From the NCBI GenBank assembly GCA_025331445.1, contig JAIWNE010000112.1:46740-110739 (forward strand): 64,000 bases of DNA, given 5' to 3'. The translations under genes and the position numbers were made by a program. Positions 10,784 through 22,883 of the stretch are shown in pieces. Every line of letters begins with the position of its first letter. The first letter of the stretch is position 1. This DNA is from Blakeslea trispora. Taxonomy: Eukaryota > Mucoromycota > Mucoromycetes > Mucorales > Choanephoraceae. Under the pieces are notes generated by a model, which saw nothing but the letters and a program-made list of their open reading frames with translations, did not search any database and was not told where the DNA came from.

Positions 10784-13700
10784 ATGGTATGTTTGTCACT
10801 ATCACCTTAGAAAAAAAAACTAGAAACAAAAAAAAAAGATACTAAGCTAAAGTCAACAGGACGACGAGCAACAAACACCACTTCAGTCATCACAAATAGA
10901 CCAAGAATTTGAGCAATCACCTCCTACACCACCTGGACGCACATTCGATGTAGACCGTCCAATGTCAGAGGTAGAACCAGTTCCGAGCCTTTCTGTTTTG
11001 GACGACTGTATGTTGCACTCTTTTTGAATACGTTATTCGTATCTTGACATTCTTTTATTTTTATCTAGTTGAACAAATTGCCAACAAAGAGTTTCCGCCA
11101 TTAGAAGAAGAAATTATTGAAACAAAGTGTTTTCACTGGGATATTGAGCATTGGAGTAAACTTGACCAACGCGTTATTGGACCTGTTATGCAGGTAGGAG
11201 GCCATGATTGGTAAGTGAACTATGGTGACGACGCAATTCAATAATAATGGACTTACATATCATTTGGACTAGGAATATTCTCCTGTTTCCCGGTGGAAAT
11301 CATCAAGCAGATTATGCCTCTGTTTATTTGGACCTGACTAATGCCAAAGAAAATGCTGAGGAATATGCATGTGCTCAGTTCATTATTCTTCTTTCCAAGC
11401 CATCTGACCCTACTCGACACCAGATTCATCATGCCCAGCATAGATTTACTAGTGAAGAGTCTGATTGGGGCTTTACTCGCTTTATGCCCTTAGAAAGCAT
11501 ATCAGGTCCTCATAGCCTGATTGAGAATGACGCAGTTCGAGTCACAACCATCATTCGTGTAGTGAAGGACTCTACAGGCGTACTCTGGCACACTTTTGTC
11601 AACTACAACTCCAAGAAGCAAACTGGCTTTGTCGGTCTTCAGAATCAAGGTGCAACATGCTATATGAATTCACTTTTCCAGTCATTGTACTTTACCAATT
11701 CTTTTAGAAAAGCTGTCTACCAAATCCCCACTGAAAACGATGAGCCCTCTAAAAGTGTTGCGCTTGCTTTGCAACGCTGCTTTTACAATCTTCAGCATAG
11801 TTCAGAACCTGTAGGAACAACAGAACTAACAAAATCATTCGGCTGGGATTCGTTGGAAGCCTTTAGACAGCACGATGTACAGGAATTCAACCGTGTTCTT
11901 CAAGACAGTCTGGAGACCAAGATGAAGGACACACCTGCTGATGGCGCCATAAAGAACTTGTTTGTGGGCCGAATGAAGAGTTACATCAAATGTATCAATG
12001 TCGACTATGAGTCCTCTCGATCTGAAGATTATTATGATATCCAATTGAACGTCAAGGGATGCAAAAATTTAGAGGAATCTTTCAAGGACTATATCACCGA
12101 AGAAACACTTGAGGGCGACAATAAGTACATGGCTGAAGGACATGGTCTACAAGATGCTAAAAAGGGTGTTATCTTTGAGAGTTTCCCTCCTGTTTTGCAC
12201 CTTCAATTGAAAAGATTTGAATATGATATGATGAGAGATATGATGGTTAAGGTAAAACAATCAACTCGGCTTTAATATCATATGTGCATACTTACTTGAG
12301 GCTCATTATTAGATAAATGACCGTCATGAATTCCCTACTCATATTGATCTTGAACCTTACCTCAGCGACACTGCAGACAAATCAATGGATCACAAATATG
12401 CTCTTCATGGGTAAACAATAGCTATTTTCACTTGCAAGATTTTTTTTTGTTTGTATACTGATTTTGTTATAATTTTAGTGTCTTGGTTCATAGTGGTGAT
12501 TTGAGTGGTGGTCATTATTTCGCTTTTGTTAAACCAGGAAGAGAAGACAAGTGGTTCAAGTTTGATGATGACCGAGTTGTTCCTTGTAATATGAAAGAGG
12601 TTTTGGAAGACAATTTTGGTGGTGAGCACCCAGGTCTTGCAGGATTCCGCCCTAATGGTCGCCCTATGAATCGTTTTACTAATGCGTATATGCTGGTTTA
12701 TATCCGTGAAGCTCTTTTAGATCAAGTACTTGCTCCTGTCACTAATGACGATATACCCGCTCACGTCGGAGAACGAATTCAAACAGAAGAACGTCTTCGT
12801 GAACTAAGACGCAAGGAGAAAGAAGAACAGCATTTGTATTTGAAAGCATTGATAGCTGATGATGACACTTTTAGAGCAAACACTTCATTTGACTTTGTCA
12901 ATTTTGATGAGAAGGACAACTGTATATATGTGTACAAAGTCAAGAAGACACAGACATTTGGCGACTTTAAGAAAGATGTAGCCAACCAAGTTCAACTGTC
13001 TCCCTCAGAATTCAGATTTTGGATTATGGTGAACAGACAAAACCGTACAGTGCGCATTGATATGCCTATTTCTGAAGAGGATGACAACTTACGTAAGCAT
13101 ACAATTCTTGAAAAAAAAAAGTATTTCAAATCTAACCTTTTTTTCTAGCTATGGATGAGATTCGTACAAAATATGCCACTACTCAACCTGGTTTAAGACT
13201 TTACCTTGAGCGTGCATCTTTACGTGACAAGGATGGTCTCCCTGTGTTTCCTCCTCATCCTACCTCGTCTGATGTCATCTTGATTTTCATCAAGTTATTT
13301 AGACCCGAACATCAAGACATTCATGGTGTTGGACATATATATGCACGCAAAGACGCTAAAGTAAGCACAATATTGAATGATTTGAAGCAAATGGTAGGCC
13401 TCCCTGAGTCTCAACCTGTCTTGCTATACGAAGAAATCAAGTCAACAATGATTGATAAAGTGGATACTAGCTTGACTTTCACTCAAGCCGAACTTCAAGA
13501 TGGTGATATTCTCTGCATTCAAAAACAACTTACACCGGAAGAGATCGCTGAATTGGAAGAACAGGATGCAAAGGTGACTGTAAATACTTTTATGTCTTAC
13601 GAGTTAGGCAAAATGATCATCCATTTCATGCCCAATAATTACGATCAAGATTCCACTGAATTCGAGCTTGTTTTGCACGAAAGTATGGACTATGAAAAGG

Positions 13701-14588
13701 TGGCTGCTATTGTAGGCAAGCATTTGGGTGTGGATAGTGATAAACTTCGCTTGATCAATCCTTATGCCCGTCATCAGAACTTCAAAAATTTACCTCAGAA
13801 GCGGTTTGGGGGACTTAAACTGGGTAAGCTATTCCAGAATTACAACCACCACCAACGTCCTCGTCTTTTATATGAAAAGCTCGAAGTCAGTCTTGAAGAA
13901 ATGGAAAGTAAATGTCCTGTGACAGTCACGGTGTGTACACCAACATTGAAGGACACTCAGGTGGTCGAAGTTCTGATGCCTAAAGACAGTGGGGTCAATG
14001 ACTTGAAAGCCATTTTGGTCGAGAAGGGTGTACAGTTTGGTACAGACAATTATGACCATATTCGCATTTTTGATGAAATGGATGGAAAGTTTGACAAGCA
14101 ATATGATGACAAGATTTGGCGCAATGCTATAGCCACAAAGCCATCTGTTCGCGTGTTCGCTGAAAGAATTCCTGATGAAGAACTAAGCCTTAATCTTGAC
14201 AACGACGGCATCATTGATGTATTCCATTTCCAACGTGTCATTAACCGTACACATTCAGTGCCCTTCAAATTTGTTATTCGACAAGTAAGTACTGTCAATC
14301 TCTCTCTCTCTTTCTCCACTGTGCTAATATACTTGTCAACAGGAGGAACCTTTATCTGAGATGAAAAAGAGACTTCAAGCTCGAACTGGTCTTGATGATA
14401 AAGAATGGTCTAAAGTCAAGCTTTTCATTGTTAGTGATGATGAAGAACAGGCTACCTTTGTAGAAAGTGAAGAAGACAAACCACTATTCCAATCATATCA
14501 ATACAACAATGGCGATATGATTGGATTAGATCATATCGACAAAACATCGAAAGTTGACAAGACAGGTGCCATCTTTATCAGAGGCTAA
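10784..14588 (+). CDS. Ubiquitin carboxyl-terminal hydrolase USP7/Ubp15
   Basis: Eight exons (10784-10786, 10860-11007, 11069-11210, 11273-12251, 12313-12410, 12479-13092, 13149-14284, 14343-14588) encode 1121 residues, the normal size for USP7/Ubp15. The start codon stands alone as exon 1; joining it in phase to exon 2 gives MDDEQQTPLQ. An acidic N-terminal tail leads into a MATH/TRAF domain (about residues 60-205, with FHWDIEHWSKLDQRV and GGHDWNILLFPGG). The USP catalytic domain follows: Cys box GATCYMN with Cys at about 227, and His box SGGHYFAF with His at about 469. The C-terminal half contains the five ubiquitin-like folds of the family. Deubiquitinates substrates in nucleus and cytoplasm; yeast Ubp15 acts in endocytosis, peroxisome export and the cell cycle. 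All phases close. Confidence 0.95.
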
Positions 14589-14847
14589 ATCATGTATTAT
14601 TGACCTTTCCTTTATATATAATGTTATTGTTATCACTTCATACATATAAATTTGTGTATGTATATATGTTTTAAAAAAATTCCGTTATTTCCGAAATTGT
14701 TTATTGGTGATATATCTTCCTTGTCTTTTTCTTTTCGGTTCTCCTTTTGACAGCAGAAAAGAGTAAACAGAAACGAGTGAGTTAGTTTTCCTCCTTTCTT
14801 TTACATTTTTTTTATTTCATAAAAGCTATTTTTACTTTAATAATTTG

Positions 14848-17285
14848 ATGAATGACCCAATGTCATTATTAAACATGGTAGAGAACAATTATGCAACCAC
14901 GCATTAGATTAAAATGAATTACTTTGTAGAATTTGATTTCCCAACAAGATAGGGTATCTCCTACTTCCAATTATCTAGAATTTGAAGTAGCGAAACTTGA
15001 GTCGCCCACTGACAAAACACTGACTGAATATGCATGCGTCGGTGAAGCACCTGTTACTTTTAGACGGCTTACTCCAAGGCCAATCCGAAAACAAGTCTTT
15101 CAAGAAGACAATTTACAGACACCAGACAGTCTCCTTATGCAAGGAGATATTGCCCTTGCATCACTCAAGGCAGAAATTGCAGATAAACAGCAGGAGATTA
15201 CCTATTTGATGAACAGTAAAGTAAAAGCAGAAGGCAAGTGAGTTTTATCCTTTCTCTCTTTCTTTTTTTTTCTTTCTTTCTTGATATCATCTTACTCGGA
15301 TGTTTTTTTTTTGTTGAATGATCATGATGTTACAGAAAGATACAAGGACGAGATTTGGAATCTTGAGCTTGAAAAACAAGATTTGCTGCAAAAGATAAAT
15401 GACTTGACAAACAATCTTGATAAATCAAACTTGGATCTTGCGCGTCTTGAACAGCAAGAAAAGAGATTGATCAACGAACTAGAACATTTGAAAGCTCTTA
15501 GGGACGAGGAATTGAATGAAGCGAGAGCAAAGCATGAACAAGAAGTAATGTACTATAAAGAGATGATACTGACTCAACGGACCGAGAAAGAGAAAGCGCT
15601 TAAAGAGCTGCAAAAGTTGAATCAAAAGCCACGATCGAATTCCGTTATTTTGAGACCTGTTTCTCAGCGTAATAGCAGCAGCGATCATCTGTCTTCTACT
15701 TCAACAGCATCTGTGGCATCGCCACCTCAATCTCGCACTATGTTTGCTGTAGGTCAATCTCAGCTGGCCTGTAGAAGAGACGAATCGTTAGAAATCAAAT
15801 CACTTAGGATATCATTGGATCAGGCACATGACATTATCAAAACAATGCAAGACCGAATCAACAAAGAAACCGAGGAAAGAACAAAGGCGGATGCACTTCT
15901 AAAAGAGGCACGGGAAATGGCAGACCATCTTCAGAATACGAGAGATAAGAGTTTGACACCAAATCCAAAAAATCAATCCATACAACCAACAGTTGGTACC
16001 GAGCGTATCCAGCGCAGGAAATCGAAAGCATTGCCAACATCTACACAAGCTCCAATGAGTGTATTATCTGAAGAGCTAGAGAGAAGCCAACATCAAGCGA
16101 TGGTAGAGCCCTCCTCAACAAATTTGAGTTCACCAACAGAGCCGGGGAGACAAACGTCGAAAGGAGAAGAGAAGACAAACGGGCTATTGTCTCGCACAGA
16201 ACTGCAACAAGTTTGTACAAGTTCAATCAGTCTCAATCCCAATGTGGTCAGAGACACTCTATGTCAAACTAGTCCTCATCTACACCAAACAAGGAAGCCC
16301 ACTGTTGCACTTCAACTACAAGAGCTTGACTCTTTTACAAATGACCCAAAAATCCGTTCAACTGACAGAAAAGACGAGAGTACCTCAAGGAATTCTAAAG
16401 CATTCTCGGACAAGCTCAAAGAAGGATTTCTGGAAAAGGAAGACAACTCAAGGAATTCTGTTTATAGTGGAAAAAGGAAAAGAAATCAACCATCTCTGGA
16501 AATCCCTGAGGTTGACTTTAGTCATCAAGTGAGTCTTGACTTGTTACTGAAGCCTTTGTCAAAAGATCAAATCCAAGATGTCTTGGCAGCTCTTACTCGA
16601 TGCATAATTGGAGAATGGGTATGGAAATATACTCGAAAGGTGGTAGGTGTTGGTTTTTCAGAAAAGAAACATCGTCGATTTTTCTGGGTTAATCCATATA
16701 CTCGAGTCTTACATTGGAGTACACATAAGCCTGGTTCAGCTGCGCAAGCTCATTCCAAGAGTGGTAAGATATGTGTATATGCATATTGCTACGTTATACT
16801 CGAAATACTGATGCTGTTATATAGCCTTTGTTGAATCATTCCGTATCGTATGTGATAACAAACAACCATCTACAGTACCTTATCTTTTAATCAAAACCTC
16901 TGAAAGAAATGTAAAGATACAATGCCTAGACTTAGATTGTCATTATGCTTGGGTCAAGGTTTGGCATATGTCTTATGAAGGAAATTGAATAAGTCTTGAC
17001 TCTTTCTTTAAATAGTCATTGAGTGCATTGCCAGCTGATTTATCTTACAAGAAAAAACATTTCGAAGATGAAAATGTTGAGATTCGAAATGAGCCATCTA
17101 TCAAACAATCTTCCTCGACTGACGGTAGCAAGTCAGATCATCAGTTTGATTTGAACAATAACAAGGCGATAGTTTTACCCCCAGAGAAATCATCTGATGC
17201 GCTATGCAGTAGTTCAACCCTCATTGATTTTTCTTTAGATACCAACGAGCCTCTCATAGATATGAGCATTTTAAAAAACTACTAG
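14848..17285 (+). CDS. Num1/Mcp5-like cortical anchor: coiled coil plus C-terminal PH domain
   Basis: Five exons (14848-14877, 14930-15233, 15336-16763, 16825-16958, 17016-17285) encode 721 residues. Long coiled coil from about residue 85 to 200, low-complexity Ser/Thr-rich middle, then a PH domain (about 537-645) with GEWVWKYTRK and HRRFFWVNPYTRVLHWS. That PH variant is characteristic of Num1 (budding yeast), Mcp5 (fission yeast) and ApsA, which bind PI(4,5)P2 and anchor dynein and mitochondria at the cortex. At 721 residues it is far shorter than Num1. Intron 2 only preserves frame with a GC donor (AAG/GCAAGT at 15234) and the acceptor ending at 15335; the nearby GTGAGT at 15238 would shift the frame. 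The start rests on joining MNDPMSLLNM to NLISQQD, which is inferred. Confidence 0.82.
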
Positions 17286-18250
17286 AAAATATGCAATAAA
17301 ATCTTCCAGAGGGAGACAGAAAAGAAAAGTGTAGGCATCATCAAGATTGATCATTTCTCTTTTTTTTCTTAATCTTTTGAATACAATTCACCCTATCTCC
17401 TATAAGCATTTTTCTCTTTTATTCTGTTAGGAGCTTTTGTTAGCTAAGATCCATTAATCTGCCCATTTCCTCCCCCCCTTTCTTTTCTATCAATGAATAT
17501 GGAAACAATCAAAATGAAACAAATGATCAGCACATAATGCAAGCAATGCAGTCTCAGTTGAGTTTTAATCAAAGATGGTCTAAAAGCTTTCTTTCACTTC
17601 TTTTCAAGCAAAAAAGCCCAACCTAATCAAATAGTTGAGAGAGGGTTTACCAAGCTAAATACGAAATTAAATAAATAAAAACCAAACCTTGTCGAATACT
17701 ATATATAAGCCAATGTGTACAATTTAGTTTTATAATTTTGGAGTGCGATCAAATTCAGAGGTTTACTGTCCCCCCCTTCCTCCTTGTGCGATCTCAGGCT
17801 TTCATCTCCTATTATCTGACAGAGCTTCTCAATCTGCTATGACACAAAACTTATCTTATTCATTTTTCGTCCTTTCATTTCTTACGACTCGAATTGTTGA
17901 TTACTGGCTTGCTTAGATGGTATTTTTAATAGTTCAGTTGTTGCAGTGTAGCAAGTGAAAGTCTAAAAATATGGTGTTCCTGTTCCTGCATTAAATCCTT
18001 GAGTTAGTAGCCATCATTTCTATGATATTGTTCAGTCATTCATGATCGATACAAAAACAACGGACTTCGCTTCCTTCTCAGCAATCATAAGATTCCTCCT
18101 CTCCCTTCTCCCCTTATATGTCCAATCAATAAAAAAAAAGAGAGAGAGTCAATTAGTCTATATGGTAACTGCTGTCGCTTTGATAATTTTTCAAAACGCA
18201 TCATCTTATTGACTAGCTCACGAAAAAGAAAGTAGCTGTCCTGTCCTGCT
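17286..18250. other. Convergent intergenic region
   Basis: Spacer between the 3' ends of the Num1-like gene (plus) and a hypothetical gene (minus). It holds C-rich (17474, 17770) and T-rich tracts. The minus-strand frame at 18085-18306 overlaps the hypothetical gene in another phase and looks like a shadow. No gene seen. Confidence 0.5.
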
Positions 18251-19017
18251 TTATTGATGACTTTGTAGGAGTTGAACAATATTTGCTCTTCGTGTGGCCC
18301 GTGCAACAGGCAAAAGGTATAGAGATAAATGTCGGCGTTGTTCAGTAGATTTAGATCGATATGCTTGATTTAATGCAGCCAAGAGCTCTGGCTCCTTGAA
18401 AGAGGCACTCTTAATCTGCCGCACAAGAGCCTGTTTGATCCATGATAATGATGTGTATGCATTTAAACCATGATAGCGGATCTTGATTTCTGGCGTATTT
18501 TTTCGAACACGTTTGCGTGTATTCTGAACTGGCTCAGGTTGATAGGTAAGATCTGCATCTGGTTCAGACCTTGTTCGCTTCAGTGGTCGCTCTTGTACTG
18601 TGTCGACTAAAGTGATATCCACAGGCATGGTAGAGTCGAAGCTTGCCAAAACATCAGCTGTCGGTGAGACTGGCTGAGTCGGGTTATCTGTTTGCGTTGA
18701 GGGTGAGATTTCTATTTCAACCTTGTCATTCCAAAAAGCATCTCGCAAGCTCTCAAGTACTTCTCGAAGCTCTCCTCGCTGCACGTCGAATATATTATCA
18801 CATAAAGAACGCCGAGTCTAGTTTCTATCTGATGAGCAACAGCACTCTTTTTTCTTCTGCCTCCTTCTTTTTGGGATACCTTATTTAGGTCAAGTCCAGC
18901 TATAGGACCAAGTGCTTGAGAAAGCTACAAAGGTGACTGCATTAATGACCTACTCTTTCCTTGTCATTTAAAAGATCCTACTTCATCTAGATCGGGACAC
19001 ACAATAGGTAGAGACAT
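18251..19017 (-). CDS. Hypothetical protein, 202 aa
   Basis: Three exons (19017-18982, 18926-18882, 18778-18251) join in phase 0 at both junctions and start with MSLPIVCPDLDE. I do not recognise the family. The protein has an acidic/Pro-rich middle, a basic patch (RKRVRKN, a possible nuclear signal) and a C-terminal alpha-helical stretch with repeated Arg/Ala/Leu. The open frame at 18784 begins at GTG, so the ATG must lie in an upstream exon, which the model supplies. The start codon is about 85 bp beyond the stop of the PAK gene on the same strand, an unusually tight spacing. It could be a nuclear regulatory factor, but there is no direct support. Confidence 0.65.
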
Positions 19018-19101
19018 GACAAAAAAAAAATGAATTAAATAATATGTAAATTTCTTTCTTTTTCAATTAAAAGCACAAATAAAAAAAAAGAAAGAGTGTG
19101 T

Positions 19102-21636
19102 TTACTCTTCTCTTCGAGCAGCATCTCGAGCAGCTCTAATAAGAGGAGCAAGGGAAGGCAATGGGTCTGCTAAGCGTAAGAAAGGATGCTCTAACATTTC
19201 TGAGGCAGAAGGTCTCTTTTCTACCTCTACTTCCAAACACTTTGCCAAAAAATCTCTAAAAATAGGCGAAAGTGCTTCGGGGTTCTGAAGTTTAGGTGTA
19301 CCATTATTAGCAATTAGATAGAGTGCACGCAGAGGATTCTCATTCAAATAGGGGGGTTCGCCTTCTACCATTTCAATAGCCATGATACCTAGTGACCAAA
19401 TGTCTACTTTAGGGCCATATTCCTTACGCGTCACTACTTCAGGTGCCATCTAGAATAAGAAAAATTAGATAGGATTTCTTTACTCTCTTTATCTCTCTTA
19501 CCCAGTAAGGTGTGCCCACCATCGTAGTACGTTTTGCTTGCATTTCATTTAATTGTGCACAGAAGCCAAAATCAGCTATTATATGGTATGACAAGAATAA
19601 GTACAAATGTTAATAAGATGTAAAGAAGTTTCTCATAGAAAAGAGAGGGAGATGAATAGAGGAATACTTACTAAGTTTGATATCACCATATAGACTCAAT
19701 AGAATGTTGTCACTCTTGATATCACGATGAATCACACCCTTTGAGTGTAAGTGTTGAAGACCTTCCAATACCTCATAACATACAGCGGCAATTTGACCTT
19801 CCATCATCATGTTGTTTGTTACTACATCAGTCAAACTGCCACCTTCCATATATTCCATAATAACCCAAAGATCGCCTCGCCACAAGTATGAATCAATAAA
19901 GTTGACAATGTTCTTGTGTTTGCTTTCCTTCATCACCAGAATTTCGTTAATAATCAATTCCTTTTTGGGCTGTTGTTCCAAGTTCATCTGCTTGATCGCC
20001 ACAGGGAAATCGCTAGCATCTGAGTAGGCAATATAGACACCACCAGAGGCGCCTTGACCAATTTTACGCATGTTGCTATAGACAAGACTAGGGTCGGCCT
20101 CTGTACAGATAGTGCGTAATTTAGCAATCACTTCGGCGTCCTTCATCTGATGCTTGCGTTCCTTAACACGCTGCTTTACTGTGCCCGGTGATCCTGTTAA
20201 GTCAGATGTGTTTTGAGAGGAGGGTAATGGTGCTGTTGTTGATGGCTTAGTCTGGGGAGAAGGATCTTCTTGTCTTTCGCGTTGCTTGGCACTCAACTTG
20301 CGTTTGATATCATAGTCGCGTGCAGCATGTGAATTAGGTGAAGCATTTTCATACAGCAAACGTTCCTGTTGAATTTGAAGTTGTAATTGGCGTTGGTATT
20401 GTTCATATTGTTTTTGTTTTTGTTGAATATGATACACTTTTTTTTTTCAAATAGAATAAAATAAAAAGTCAGATCAAATTGGTTCCTATTGTTACAAATT
20501 GACAACATTTACATTGTTCTTGAGTACTTAATGTTGGTTTCTGCAAATGAATAAAAGTGAGTATTGAGATTGTTTGCTATGTTTTTTGAGTTGCATTACC
20601 TTATATTCAGATGGGAGAGGTTCTTGACTAAATTCTTCTTCTTCGTATTGCGGAGTCAGTTTGTTACCTGATAAATCATCATTTAACGCGTGGGCTTTTT
20701 CCATTTTATGATAAACAGATTCATCATGATCACGGTTTTCTTGATAAAATCCTATGGCATCCAATACAGCCTAATAACATATATAGTTTGTTCATTCAGA
20801 TACTAAGCAGTACATATATATGTGGTTGTGTATGTGTGACATGACTCTGTTCATTACCTGTGGATTTTGATATTGTTCTACTTTGGAAATGCCACTGTGT
20901 TGCAAGAGTGTTTGCCATTCTTGAGGCAGACCAGTAAATTCACCTGTACTTGAATTGAAGCCAACATGTGTAACGTGTTTTGCGTTGTATGGACCTGAAA
21001 TCTCCATTTCCTTTTCTTGTTCATTGTTGGATTGTTTGTCTTTGTTGATGAGGTCTATAAATAACATGCGTCTTAGTTCCTTTCTGTCTATCTACCTATA
21101 GGCTCAAACTCACCATTAAAGCTGCCCACAAACTTATCAAATACACCTTTGAATGTAGATCGATCTCTGGCCTTTCCAAAAGCTCCACTAGGTAAGCTTT
21201 GGAGAGCAGTAAGTCCATCATCATCGTCATTATTCAGGTTGCTAGGTGTGTATTTCATCTGAAGCTGTGTGGTTGGTGTGGATCTCTCACTCTGTGCTCG
21301 CATCAATAAAGGCGATGATGTAGTATGTGGTAAAGGTGGTGAAGGACGATTCTTGCCTACTGAATTAGATCGATCACGTTTTGAAGATAATGTTCTTGAA
21401 AGAAATGATGGCTGTTGCAAAGGGTGTGATGGTTTGCGCCCTATATATACAGAAAAGTGAAAGAAAAAAGGAGATATAAGTGGCTGTCAACCCAAACAAA
21501 AAAAAAAGAAGCACTTGTATATACCTGTCTCGGGAATATCAGGCGAGTTATCTGATTGAGTACGCATATTCAGTCTTTGAAGATGACTCGATAAGGATCG
21601 ATGAAGACCTCCATTAGGATCACCTGGTGAAGACAT
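19102..21636 (-). CDS. p21-activated kinase, Ste20/PAK family
   Basis: Eight exons (21636-21525, 21440-21114, 21054-20858, 20770-20600, 20540-20513, 20436-19672, 19575-19502, 19449-19102) encode 673 residues. The fifth exon is only 28 nt. The CRIB/PBD domain begins at about residue 165 with [14 protein letters not shown], the Cdc42/Rac-binding consensus ISxP...HxxHVG. A Gln-rich linker leads to the kinase domain: GQGASGGVY glycine loop, VAIK lysine, HRDIKSDN catalytic loop, DFG rebuilt across a splice junction as LTDFGFCAQ, and activation loop [13 protein letters not shown]. There is no PH domain before the CRIB, so it is closer to Ste20/Pak1 than to Cla4. It relays Cdc42 signals to MAPK and polarity pathways. 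A TG microsatellite (about 21638-21654) abuts the start codon. Confidence 0.95.
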
Positions 21637-22589
21637 GGTGTGTGTGTGTGTGTGTTTGAATAAATATAAATAATATGTCTAATAGTCGAGATGACCTTTT
21701 CCCCCCTTTCCTACTCCTATTATAGTAAGATAGATAGATATAGAAAGAAAATAAAGGGAGCAAGTAGTAATAAAATAAAGGAGGAGACAAATAAATAATA
21801 GAGAGAAGAGAGAGAGAAAAAAAGAAAGTATTTCTATTTCAGTTTACTACTTTTTCCTTTATTTTCCCTTTTCTTTTTCAGCAACCATTTCTTGCTTTGC
21901 GGCAGTCACAACTCGAACAAGGCTTTCTCTCGTTCTTTTGGATTCATAAAGAGTCAGTACAAATTGATGTTTATGTGCTCATTCATTGGCTTAATTGAGA
22001 TTCTTTAGTTTTGCCTATCATAATAAAGGTATCTCTACAGCTTAAAAAAAAAAGGTTAAATGAGGCTATCCTTTTTTGTGCTTGTGAAACATGAAGGCAC
22101 AAGAGTCTGCGGTAGTTGAAATAAAATAAAAAATAGAAGAAACTCTTCAATTGTATAATCTGATTAAACTATGATATTGTTTATCCTTTTGACCTAAAAA
22201 AAAAAGAAAAGAAAAGCAGTGACTTACAGTAAGGTTGATTAAGTGCATGATTCGAAATAAACCAAGAGAAATTGCAATTGATTCTCATTAAGCTGGTGCT
22301 GCCACTGTACAAAACATCATTAATTTAAAATTTGTTTCTCTATACACCGACTGAATTGGAGTTTAATTATGCTTCTTTTCTCTCTCAATAAAAAATAAGG
22401 GCAGCCTATGTTTGATCAAATAGCTAGCTTGTTTCTCAAAATAAAATCCATCGATTGCACTCTAGCTATTGGTTGGATTATTAGTAGATACGCTAGTACT
22501 TGTTTGTTTATTGTATTTGCTCATAACCATATTACGTAATCAGGCAAATATTACTAGTTTTTGAAATCACTTGAGGTACGCAAAACACT
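21637..22589. other. Intergenic region upstream of PAK gene
   Basis: Promoter and 5' region of the minus-strand PAK gene: the TG repeat, a GATA repeat stretch near 21728-21740 and purine-rich runs to about 21830. No other gene recognised. Confidence 0.5.
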
Positions 22590-22745
22590 CTAGACAACCT
22601 GCGATTGAATATGTAGTTCTTCAGTACCACTAGGTGTGAGCAGTAACCGCCTATCGAATGACTGGTCTTCATCAATATGGTTAGCAATGGTAAAGAGTAT
22701 CTTCTCAACATCTCTATCAGCTAGTTTGTTATAACCTCTCATCAT
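22590..22745 (-). CDS. Possible small ORF or isolated 3' exon, 51 aa
   Basis: A minus-strand ORF starting with two ATGs and reading MMRGYNKLADRDVEKILFTI... has balanced, charged, helix-like composition, unlike the hydrophobic low-complexity frames around it. In the same frame the sequence stays open back to about 22790, and a TTTGCTAG acceptor-like site precedes it. It could be a micro-protein, or a last exon spliced from the tricalbin gene whose stop lies just upstream at 22884. No family recognised. Confidence 0.3.
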   Translation of the reverse strand: MMRGYNKLADRDVEKILFTIANHIDEDQSFDRRLLLTPSGTEELHIQSQVV

Positions 22746-22883
22746 AAATTCAAGAGAAGAACTAGCAAATAATTTAGTTGTAAACGTGTCAATTCAGATT
22801 AAAATCAAGGATAAATCATGATTCAGTCCACTCGTATAAGTGCTCTTGTAAACATCAAAATACATAAAACCCTCTCTTACTTT

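Noticed and set aside
15238..15335. GTGAGT donor for intron 2 of the Num1-like gene
   Set aside because: It leaves phase 2 and leads to an early stop in the next exon; the GC donor four bases earlier keeps frame.
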